Assembly: GCA_029844215.1 (NCBI GenBank)
Contig: CM056726.1
Location: 81,459,548-81,523,547, forward strand
Direction of reading: 5' to 3'
Length of the DNA: 64,000 nucleotides
From: Przewalskia tangutica
Lineage: Eukaryota > Streptophyta > Magnoliopsida > Solanales > Solanaceae
In this document: piece by piece, positions 10,508-20,033 of the stretch
How the letters are laid out: every line of letters starts with the position of its first letter
Position numbering within the stretch: position 1 is the first letter of the stretch
The notes under the pieces: generated by a model
Databases searched by the model: none
What the model was told of the DNA's origin: nothing
What the model saw: the letters and a program-made list of their open reading frames with translations, nothing else
Translations under genes and position numbers: made by a program

Positions 10508-12855
10508 TGTCACGACCCATTCCGGGGCCCGTGACTGGTGTCTTACCGGGGCACCCAAGTAGTCATACATCAGAGTAATCAGCGGAAATATAAAACAAGA
10601 CATGAAACAGTTTATAAAATAAGACACGCTTATGAGAAAACGCCGCTTTCTGGCATATATATAAACATGGTTTAGCTACATCCGATATCGCATAACATGA
10701 CTACATACCTCTAAGGAAATATACAACTATGGACAGGCCCCGCCATACCTTGATCGCATAAAACTATCTACAACAAGGAGATCATACCCAAAAGTAGAGC
10801 CTCCTAAAAGATGGAGCTCCACACCAACGTAGATCCTAAGAATGTGGATCTAGCACTGCCGCTACTACGGCATGAACGCAATCGGGGAGGTCAAGATAAC
10901 AGTACTAAGTATATGAAATCAGAAATACTTAAATGAAAACATATCATTTTAAAAATCAGTTTGCAAGTATGTATGAAACAACCAGGGGACCGCATAAGCC
11001 ACATCATAAACAAGAGCAACAAATAGGTAACCGTAATGTGCCTTTTCTAGGCCGCGAATGATCGGCAGGCCAATTGCCCATAGTATCACCATGCAAGCCT
11101 AATCTCGACTCCGCATAAAGCCACTCACATAGGCCCGCATGGTACATAACCCCGCATCGGAGGGTAGCTACTCATCGCCCCGACTCGTAGTCCGCATGGC
11201 CACATAGACCGCATGAGGTATAACCCGCATCACTAACCTCGAACTCCGTAGCTCGCGATAGGTCCTCGACTGCATGAGGTATTCTCGAATCATGGTCCTG
11301 CATCGCTGAAGTCTACCCGCACGGAGGCAATTTAACCCCTGCATATGTCAAGAGGTGAGTGATAGTACACTAACATAACAGCTTATCTTTAAACAATGTA
11401 AGCACAACAAGAATACTCTTATACAAACGTTACAAGACACTAACACATAGCATCATATCATGTCTACTTATCAAACCATCTTATTATTCTTTCACAATTC
11501 AATATAAGTCTGTTATAAACACATAGGCAAATCGTTTCTTTTATCAATCTTAAGTGGTTATACTTAACTTCCCATAAAGCTAGTATAACTCTTAAGCTTC
11601 GCTTTAAAACCAATTAGTTCTCTTCTAAAAATGATTCAAGATTCTTTGAAATGCTTTCATTCTTTATTATTCAAAGCTTAAGACGAGGCATTGCCGTAGT
11701 TATTATTCGTGCTTAAGTGAGGCATTGCCGTAGTTATTATTCAACACACATGCACGCTACTACATATATATTGTAAAATATCATGCTTTAGGAAGAATCA
11801 CATACCTTCTCGTGAAAACCACCGCCAAGTTGAATATGTCGCGCAGAGAATCACCATAATAGTCGACACGCCTATCAACGCTCGCACTACTTTGTAACCA
11901 GCTCTAAACAGAGGGTTCTATATCCTACGAAAAATTGGGCAGCATTTCTACCCGTGAGCTACTCAAGTCATCGTGAAAAACCCCATGTAAGTACAATTCG
12001 CTTATTCTTCTTTAAAACCCTTCTACCGTGATAATACCAATTATATTCTCAGGATATTCTTCTAAGTATTTAATACTTATTCTTATACTACAAGATGCAT
12101 TCTCTAATTCAAAGAGGGTTAGGATTATTTACTCGGTAAGCCCAATAATATCCTAGATAAAGTCGCTGAGCAAGGTTTAGCTCCTAAGTCAGACGCCGTA
12201 GCTCCAAGAAACTTAAGTTCTTCACAACTTCTACTAAGGACTAAGGGATTTGGGTTAGGTATTTTGGGCATTATAACAATACAAGAAGGCAACTTTTCTA
12301 CCAAGTGGGTAGGTTTCGCTAGGCAGTGGGAGGTTGCCTCGCCAAGCTTCAAAAGGAGTGGGGTGAGGCTTTGGACTAAAAGCTTTAGAGAGAGGGAGGG
12401 ATTTTTCAAGACTTGAAATTGATTTGTGGATGAAGAACTCTTCATCTAAAGGGGGTATTTATAGGTCAAGGTTGGCCAACCAATGGCCAAGATTAAGCCA
12501 AGTGCTAGGCAAGTGTACGCCAAGATTAGCAAGTGTCCTTATCCATCTACTACACAAAATATCCTACCTAATCCTTGACTTGTGCAAAGGCACAAAAACG
12601 CAACTCCATGTCCATTTCGTCCAATGGACGATTTCAAGTCCATCATCAGGTGCCATGTCGCCTCCGTTGGTCAAAATGTTGTTTCTCGAAAAATCCGCAA
12701 AAATAAATGACATAGCGGAATTTTCCCTACGAAGTTGTGGAACGTTGTCGTAAAACGATTCTTTTAGTGAGTTGTGCACAATAAAAACGCCCAAGGCTTA
12801 AATCTTAAGGCCAACCAGATGCGTCACGCATGCATACTCGAAATACGGTATAACA
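10508..12855 (-). repeat. Element C 3' LTR
   Basis: Begins TGTCACGACCC and ends CGGTATAACA (reversed ends of TGTTATACC...GTCGTGACA). It matches 27226-29663. On the minus strand there is CTATAAATA at 12456-12464 and a donor-like site at about 12131-12138 that has lost one G. The AATGCCTCACGCTTAAGC minisatellite (reversed) lies at about 11670-11745. Confidence 0.92.
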
Positions 12856-12862
12856 TTCTCCC
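12856..12862 (-). promoter_or_regulatory. Element C PPT remnant cut by element B
   Basis: TTCTCCC on the plus strand is GGGAGAA on the minus strand, the last bases of the PPT next to the 3' LTR. The rest of the PPT and its palindrome resume at 22406-22433 on the other side of B. Confidence 0.75.
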
Positions 12863-13258
12863 TGTTATACCCCGTATTTCCAGAATATGTACGTAAGGGA
12901 ATACGTACAAAAAGTTTGGCTTTAAAGTTAGCCTTGGACGTTTTTTTTGTACACAACTCGCTTAAAGAATCGTTTTCCGACGAAACGTTTCCACGGCCGT
13001 AGGGGAAAATTCCGCTATGCCATTTCTAATTTTATGATTTTTCCGAGAGACGAAACATTTTGACCAACGGAGGGCAACACTTGGCACCTCCCATTAGTGG
13101 ACTTGAATCGCCCATGGACGAAATTGGAGAGCCAAGGCACGCTTTTTGTTTCAGGCACAAGTCCGGCGGTTGGTAGGATATTTGTGTTTAGTTAATCCTC
13201 ACCCTACACTTGCCTTGCACTTGTCTTCATCTTGGCCATTGGTTGGCCAAGGCTTGAG

Positions 13259-13267
13259 CTATAAATA
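13259..13267 (+). promoter_or_regulatory. LTR promoter TATA box, element B
   Basis: CTATAAATACC in a GC-balanced context. The same box occurs at 20432 (B 3' LTR), 63586 (J), 58648 (I) and, on the minus strand, 12456-12464 and 29248-29256 (C), 33181-33190 and 38568-38577 (E). H has TATATAAA at 56333-56340; D has a TATATAAT-type box at 41166-41175 and 46478-46487 (-). Confidence 0.75.
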
Positions 13268-13580
13268 CCCCCTTAGAGATGAAGAGTTATTCATCCACAA
13301 AGTTATCTTCCAAGTCTAAAAATCCTCTCCTCTCCCTTAAGCTTTTCGTCCAACACCCCTTCCTCCCCTCAGGTAGCTGGCCGAGAGCCTACCCCTAGCC
13401 TAGCCGAAATCTACCCTCCCTTGGTAGAAAAGTTACCTTCTTGTATCGTTATAATGCCCAAAATACCCTAGCCCAAATACCTTAGTACTTAGTAGAAGTG
13501 TGAAGAACTTCTAAGGTTCTTGAGCATACAACTTGTGAGCAAAACCTTGCTCAGCGCGACTTTTCTAGATATTATTGGGC

Positions 13581-13600
13581 TTACTGAGGTAATAATCCTA
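13581..13600 (+). promoter_or_regulatory. Putative leader-intron 5' splice site, element B
   Basis: TTACTGAG|GTAATAATCC, GT at 13589-13590, about 300 bases after the expected start site. Equivalent sites: 20760 (B 3'), 63924 (J), 59126 (I), 56724 (H), 6266 (A); minus strand 28910 (C), 32718 and 38099 (E), 40792 and 46103 (D), 47946 and 53212 (G). All read AGGTAA or AGGTAT, most preceded by TGGGCTTA. Confidence 0.5.
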
Positions 13601-13944
13601 ACCCTCTTTGTATTAGAGAATGCATAATTTAGAAGTATAAGAATAAGTATTAATCACTGAGAAGGGTTTAAAAGACGAATCATCAAATCAGATTTACATA
13701 GGACTGCTTTCACAAAGAGACTTATATAGCTCACCGGGAAGTGCTGTCGCCGACTTACCGTAGTAATTATGAACCCCTTGTTTAGAATGACCTTCGAGTA
13801 GTCTTTGATAGATATCTGTGACTATTATAGGTCACTCTTGCTTGCGACATATTCAACTCAAGTGTGGTTTTCACGGTATGCATGTGATTCTTCCTAAAGC
13901 ATGATATTTTACAATATATAGTACGCAGACGCATACGTGTTAAC

Positions 13945-14052
13945 CGATAATAACTATGGCAATGTCTTTGACTTAAGCTCGAATAATACTTACGGCAATG
14001 CCTCACGCTTAAGCTCGATAATACTTACTAAGAATGCCTCACGCTTAAGCTC
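13945..14052 (+). repeat. 36-bp minisatellite in B 5' LTR
   Basis: Three tandem units (13945-13980, 13981-14016, 14017-14052) ending ACTTAAGCTC or GCTTAAGCTC. The same array is at about 21110-21215 in the 3' LTR and, reversed, in both C LTRs (about 11670-11745 and 28420-28500). Confidence 0.85.
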
Positions 14053-14968
14053 AATAATAAAGAACCGAAACACTTCAAAAGACTATCAATCATATTAATG
14101 TAAGAGAACTAATTGGTTTTTAAAATGTTTTAAGAGTTATACTAGTTTTATGGGAAGTAAGTATAACCACTTAAGATTGATAAAAGAAACAGCTTGCCTA
14201 TGTGTTTATAACAGACTTATATTGAATTGTGAAAGAATAATAAGATGGTTTGATAAGTAGACATACGATATGATGCTACGTGTGTTAGTGTCTTGTAAAC
14301 GCTTGAAAAAGAGTATGCTTGTTGTGATTATGTTGTTTAAAGATAATTTGTTATGTTAGTATACTATCACCACCTCGAGATGATACCGGGTTAAGCCGCC
14401 TCCGACGCGGTAGACTCAGCGGTCCGGGACCATGATTCGAGAATACCCTACGCGGGTCCAGGGGCCTATGCGAGCTACGAGTTCCGTTAGTACGCGGGTT
14501 ATACCTCACGCGGTCTACGCGCTACGCGACAACGAGTCCAGATTTACGCCGAGGAGTAGCTACCTCGATGCGGGTTATACCTCACGCGCCCACGCGAATG
14601 GCCTACGCGACTCGGGAGTTCAGATTAGGCTTGCGGAATGATGATATGGGCGTGGCCCTGCTTCGATCATTCGCAGCCTAGACAAGACCTATTACGCTAC
14701 CTATTGTTGCTCTTGTTTAGGATGATACTACGCGCGTTTCTCGTTGTTTCACACATATTTGTAAACCGGTTTTAAAAATGATATGTTTTCATTTAAGTAC
14801 TTTACAGCGCATACTTAGTACTGTTATCGACCTCCTGGGGCCGCTCATGCCGCAGGTGGCAAGCAGTGCTAGATCCGCATCTCAGATCTCTACGCTGTCG
14901 GAGCTCCATCTCTTCCGAGGCTCTACTTTTGGTATGATCTCCCGTCAGATAGTTTTGCATAGATCGGT

Positions 14969-14991
14969 ATGGCGGGCCCCCGTCCCGCCAT
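14969..14991 (+). other. Conserved GC-rich hairpin in LTR
   Basis: Stem ATGGCGGG/CCCGCCAT with a loop of seven mostly C bases. It recurs at 22161-22182 (B 3'), 1503-1522 and 8370-8391 (A), 61217-61239 (I); minus strand 27444-27465 (C), 30419-30440 and 35797-35818 (E), 10330-10352 (D), 8718-8740 and 50680-50702 (G). It is degraded at 10730-10747 and 43540-43560. Confidence 0.7.
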
Positions 14992-15212
14992 AGTTGTATA
15001 TTTCAGAGGTGCTGTAGTCATGTTGCAGTTTCGGATGTAATCGCTAAACCATGATTATATATATATATGCCGAAAGGCGATGTTTTCTCACATAAATCGT
15101 GGTCTTATTTTATAAACCGTTTCATGTCTTGCTTTATATTTCCGCTGATTACGATGTATGACTACTGGGTGCCCCGAAGGCACTACCACGCCCCGAACGG
15201 TCGTGACAAAAG

Positions 15213-15222
15213 TGGTATCGAG
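15213..15222 (+). promoter_or_regulatory. Element B primer-binding site (tRNA-iMet)
   Basis: TGGTATCGAGCGC four bases after the LTR end; differs from TGGTATCAGAGC by loss around the CAG. Confidence 0.8.
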
Positions 15223-15390
15223 CGCTAATCTCTGAAAGTGTCTCACGCATCGTATCTAGTAGTAGTCTGATTATCGGTGTTGTGCACCACGCCAATAATC
15301 GTGAGGCTATAGGATATTTAGGATTGGTTTCATTCTTCTCATTCCGAGATCGCGGCTTTAGAGTCGTGTTATAGGTCGACCTCTAACGTA

Positions 15391-15404
15391 TTCCTTTCTC
15401 AGAA
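15391..15404 (+). promoter_or_regulatory. Putative leader-intron 3' splice site, element B
   Basis: TTCCTTTCTCAG ends at 15402, seven bases before the gag ATG at 15410. Counterparts next to the gag ATG: TTCCTTTCCTTTACCAG to 61672 (I), TCTCCCTAACAAG to 1918 (A), TTCTTTGTATACCAG on the minus strand to 50245 (G), and CTTATGAACAG to 43094 (D). Confidence 0.45.
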
Positions 15405-15409
15405 TGCTT

Positions 15410-16690
15410 ATGCCTCCACGTAAGGCAACCCGCCCGTAGGGCAAGGCAATGAGGAGTCGCTAGCAGACACCCAGAGTCACAAGGGCTCGTGCCCGCCTAT
15501 ACCGAGACGGCGAGTTCTATGACGCCGCCAAATTTCAAAGAATGACCACAGCACCCACACCTCCCGCCCCACACCGGGCGGAGGAGTTAGGGCAAGGAGA
15601 TGGCCCAGCCTTTTGGCTAAAGTCAGGCCCGACACGGCGAGAGGCCGACGCGGGCAGCCTCAGCCCAGCCCACCCGCACTGTTCACCCGAGGCGAGAGTT
15701 TGAGGCTACGAGACTTCGAGTCAGAGCCGGAGTTTTATGGGTCGAGGCCGAGGATGATCCGCAGAGTTCATCCGCCGCCTTCAGAGGATTTTGAGAGTGA
15801 TCGGCGCCGAGACCGAGTCCGTGATCTTTGGTTCACATAGGTCGCGTGATACCGCAATGATTGGTTTGATTCATGGGAGTTATCCCGGAGAGCACGCGCC
15901 CGCCTACTGGGATGAGTTCTCGAGGCTTTCCTCACTCACTTGCCTCCACAGATGGCGAGGGCGCGGCCGATAGATTTTTACCGCCGAGGCAGAGGACGCA
16001 CCGCCGTGAGTACAATGTCGAGTTTGATTCATCGCTCGATATGTCCCAAAGATTGGTAGCAGATATGGAGGATAGGTGCACCGCTATGTCACCGCCAGAC
16101 GACTATATGGCCGAAGTCTTGCGGCGGGTTTCTCTCCACCGTATGGACATTACCCGCACGCAGCTCACGCCTCGATGCGGCGAGCGCAGAGGTCGACGAG
16201 TGGACGCAAAGCAGCAGGTTAAGGCCGTGACGGAGGGTCTTCCGTGGTTATCGTGGGCGGGCGGCCTCGGCAGCTAGCCTAGATTCGCACCACGCCCACC
16301 AGAGCACTCTCGCACCGCCCTCAAGACACGTAGTTTTCGAGGGCGCATCGGGCCCTGTGGCTTCGACGCCCGTAGCAGAGGTATCGCCGATCGACCACCC
16401 CAGGTGGCCGATGCGGTGGATCCCATTACGGGAAGTGTGGTACTACTTTTGAGCTTGTTACGCTTGTGGCCAGCAGGTCACTTTGCGGGACGTCCGACCG
16501 GGGCCGCGGTGGTGGCTCACCATGTGTTCTGTTGCCGCTCATCATCTCCTACGCTTACTCGCCCCGAGGCGTGGTGCTCATGGGTCACAGGTCGCGCGCA
16601 GGTCGTGGCTCGTCTCGATTAGCGGTCCTCGTAACCGCATTTATGCTTTGTCCACCGACAGATCGTGAGGCCTCACCGATGTCGCCACGG
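15410..16690 (+). pseudogene. gag: Element B gag
   Basis: Gag packages the element RNA into virus-like particles. The ATG at 15410 opens with MPPRKAT, as in I. The capsid-like core is spread over frames at about 15790-16170: WDEFSRLS at about 15907, EYNVEFDSSLDMSQ at about 16010, VADMEDR at about 16055 and RRVSLHRMDITR at about 16130. A CCHC-like knuckle, CGQQGHFAGR-type, is at about 16455-16500. The junction to protease reads SISGPRNRIYALSTDRS at about 16612-16665. The frame is broken several times by small indels, many next to CAG or CTG, so the gene is non-functional as written but may be better preserved in reality. Expression would be from the LTR promoter at 13259. Confidence 0.8.
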
Positions 16691-19600
16691 TACCTTATCG
16701 GGCTGGGTTTGATGTTTATGCCTTGATAGATCCGGTTCTACTGGCCCTATATATCTCCCTTGTTGCTAGTAGGATGTGGATAGAGCTCGAGTCCATAGAC
16801 CCTTTCGAGGTAGCTACGCCAAATGGGTGATTCGGTGGTAGCTCGGCGTATATAGGGCTTGTCCTGTGACCATTTACGCCGCCGACTCGCCGACTTGATA
16901 GAGTTGGAGATGATTGACTTCGACGTGATTATGGGGACGGATTGGCTAGCTTCTTGCTATGCCAATGTAGACCGCAGAGAGAGTAGTACGGTTCCGCTTC
17001 GGCGAGCCGTTGTTGAGTGGGAGCACTCAGACGCCGAGGGTAGGTTTATTTCCTACCTCAAGGCTAGGAAGATGGTGCGCAAGGGTATATCTACCATCTA
17101 GTTCGTGTTTGATATCAAGTCAGGTACCAGATTTTCATCGCCTCGAGTCACGAGTTCCCGCACGTGTTTCGCATGACCTCCCGTATCCTCCCGAGAGGAG
17201 ATTGAGTTTTGTATTGACATATTGCGGATACTCGCCTATTTCCATTCCGCCATACGTAACGGCACCGCCGAGTTAAGAGAGTCAAGGACCACCGAGGATT
17301 TCCGGAGAAGCGGCTTCATTAGGCCCGATGTTTCCCGGGGCGCCGTATTGTTCGTGAAGAAGAAGGACGACGCCGCGCATGTGTGTTGATTACAGTGAAC
17401 AAGGTGACCATTAAGAACGAATACCCTTCCCGTGATTGATGATATGTTCGACCAGTTGCGGCGCGAGATGTTTCTCCAAGATTGATCTGCGTTCGCTATC
17501 ATCGTTCGTGTCGAGGTGGATGTCCCAGGATCGCATTCCGACCCAGACGCATTATGAGTTCGTGGTCATGTCTTTGTTGACCAATGCTCCGCGGTATTCA
17601 TGGATTTGATGAACCGAGTGTTCAAACCATTTTTGGACACGCTTGTGATAGTGTTCATTGATGATATCTTGGTTTATTCTCGCCAGAGCGAGCACGCGGA
17701 GCATTTGGCGATCTTGGCCGACGCTTCTCCAGATCGCAGCTTGTACGCCAAGTTTTCCAAATGTGAGTTTTGTTGACTTCATGGCGTTTCTTGGGCATAT
17801 TGTCGGCCGATGGCATTCGAGGATACGCCAAGATCGAGGCGCAGACTTGGCCTAGACCTACTACTCCGGCAGAGGTTCGCAGCTCGGGCCTGCAGTTATT
17901 ATCGGCGTTCGTGGAAAAGTTTGCTTATCTCGCACCATTGACTAGGCTGACTCGGCAGCCAAGTTCCATGGATCGATGCTTGTGGCGTGGTTTCCGCCAT
18001 CGAAGAGAGATTGACGCATCGCCCGCTTCTTACTCTTCCGTAGGTCCATGGTTATGTCGCGGTATTGTGATGCGCCGGGCATCGGGTTGGGATGTGTGTT
18101 GATGCAGCATGGCAGGTTATAGCATATGCATCCCGACAAACCAAGAAACACGGCAGGAACTACCCCACCCATGATTGGAGTCGTACCGTGATTCACGCTT
18201 TCAAGATCCGAGGCACTATTTGTATGGGGTTCACGTGGATATTTTTACGCACCACAAGAGCCTCCAAAGATATCTTCACCAGAGGAGCCGAACTTACGGC
18301 GCAGACGGTGGTTAGAGTTGCTTAAGGATTACGATGTTGATATCCCGTACCACCCGGAAGGCCAATGTCAGGCGTACGCCTTAGTCGTAGGTCGATGGGG
18401 AGCCTATCGATGTGCAGCTAGAGAGGAGGGACATGGTTCGTGATTTGCATCGCTTAGCGAGCCTGGTGTCCGCTTGATTGATTCTCGATAGCAGTGGGGT
18501 TAGAGTTCGTGAGGTTGCCGAGTCTTCCATCGCCGGCGAGGTGAAGAGGCAATTCGAGGATCCACTTTGATTCGATATCGTGATACGACTCTTCGTGAGG
18601 CGCGGTCCTTGAGGTAGCACCACGGGTGCTAAGGTTTGAGGGCGCATCAGGTGTTCCGATGTTTCGTGACTTCGCGCAGTTCTCGGGAAGCACACAAGCG
18701 TTACTATCCATCCGGTCGACCAAGATGTACCACGACCTTAGATCTGTGTATCGTGGGATGGCTTGAAGAGGACGCTGCGAGTTCGTAGCTCGCCCGTGTT
18801 GTCAGCAGGAAGGTAGAGCACCGAGGCCCGTGGTTTGTTACGCATTTATCGAGATCCCGACCGGAAGTGGGAGGTAATCAACATGGACTTCATCACAGAT
18901 TACCTCGCACTCGTAGGAGACATGATTCTATATGGGTTATCGCCGACAGTCGACGAAATCAGCCCACTTTCTTCCCGTCGGGACGACTTTTCTACCGAGG
19001 ATTATGCCGACTTTACATCCGAGAGATCGCCGATCGCATGGAGTCCCTACTGATCATATCGCATGTGGAGCCCGCCACGCTAACTTCGGAGGTCCTTCCA
19101 GAGGGGTTTAGGACGCAGTGAGCCCGAGCATCGCATTTCATCCACGCATGCACGGACAGCAGAGCGCACTATCCGCACTCTCGAGGATATGTCGCGAGCC
19201 CGTTATTGACTTCAGGTAGTTGGGAGGATCATTTGCCTCTAGTTGAGTTCGCAGATAATAATAGCTACCACTCCAAAGATTCAGATGGCGCCTTATGAGG
19301 CCTTGTATGGGAGGAAGTGCAGACGCCTATAGGTTGGTTCGATGTGGGCGAGTGCAAAGTGGGACCAGATTTGGTGCAGCAGTGCCGGATAAGGTGAAGC
19401 TTATCCGAGAGCGGCTATCGATAAATCCGTAGTCGATGTAAGTCGACGCAGATCATCGCCGTCGGCATCTTGAGTTCGAGGTTCATGATTGGGTTTTCCT
19501 AAAGGTGTCACCCATGAAGCGGTGTGATGAGATTCGGAAGAAGGGGAAACTCACCGCGTACATCGGGCCGCTTCAGATTGTCCGCAGGTAGGCAAGGTTG

Positions 19601-19890
19601 CCTATGAGTTGATCCGCCGTCCGATCCGGAGGCAAAGCATCCGGTTTTTCACGTATCTATGCCGGCGAGATGTATCGGATCCATCTAGGGTACACCCGAC
19701 GACGATGTCCGTGTGACCGGGGGTTATCGTATGGAGATTCCCATAGCGATAGTCGATCGTCGTTAGGCGCTCATGACGAAGGACGTGGCTTCCACAAAGT
19801 CTTGTGGCGAACGAGCTCGTGGAGGAGATGACGTGGGAAGCCGAGGAGGACATGAGGCGTATATCCTCACCTATTCCCACACCTCCGTAA
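16691..19890 (+). pseudogene. pol: Element B pol: protease, RT, RNase H, integrase, chromodomain
   Basis: All enzyme domains of a chromovirus are visible in order, in shifting frames. Protease: FDVYALIDP at about 16709-16735 (catalytic DPGST, partly lost) and MGTDWLASCYANV at 16926-16970. RT: FSKIDLRS at 17470-17493 and VFIDDILVYSR at 17651-17683, holding the two catalytic Asp. RNase H: CDAPG at 18065, then YASRQTKKHGRNYPTHD at about 18125-18175. Integrase: HHCC region 18718-18830, WEVINMDFI with the first catalytic Asp at about 18867-18895, and GPY/F region 19518-19580 (GKKGKLTAYIGPLQI-like). The chromodomain at about 19735-19880 contains VEEMTWEAEEDMRRIYPHLF and in known chromoviruses binds modified histone H3 and steers integration to heterochromatin. 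Frameshifts disable it as given. Confidence 0.85.
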
Positions 19891-19894
19891 TTCA

Positions 19895-20020
19895 CTTTCC
19901 TACTTGTAAATTTCCATTATCATTTATGCCTAAGTGTTGTTTTGTGGCCGCGTGGCAATTGCTAATCGCTTAAGCTTCTTCGATAATCGTTTGAGAAGGA
20001 ACATTCGGGACGAATGTTTC
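19895..20020 (+). promoter_or_regulatory. Element B 3' non-coding segment and PPT palindrome
   Basis: After the chromodomain a short AT-rich stretch leads to AACATTCG (20000-20007), GGA, CGAATGTT (20011-20018). It lacks the 3' module shared by the gag-only elements. Confidence 0.7.
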
Positions 20021-20033
20021 TAAGCGAGGAGAA
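20021..20033 (+). promoter_or_regulatory. Element B polypurine tract
   Basis: TAAGCGAGGAGAA directly before the 3' LTR at 20034; one C interrupts the purines. Confidence 0.8.

Larger units (their letters stand above)
12863..15208 (+). repeat. Element B 5' LTR (2.35 kb)
   Basis: Begins TGTTATACCCCG and ends GTCGTGACA. TATA box CTATAAATA at 13259-13267, donor-like GAGGTAATAATC at 13586-13597, three-unit 36 bp minisatellite 13945-14052, a second array of ACGCGGG/CCTCACGCG units at 14430-14615, GC-rich hairpin 14969-14991 and terminal stem from 15168. U3 is only about 0.4 kb, leaving about 1.9 kb downstream of the likely start site. Confidence 0.94.
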
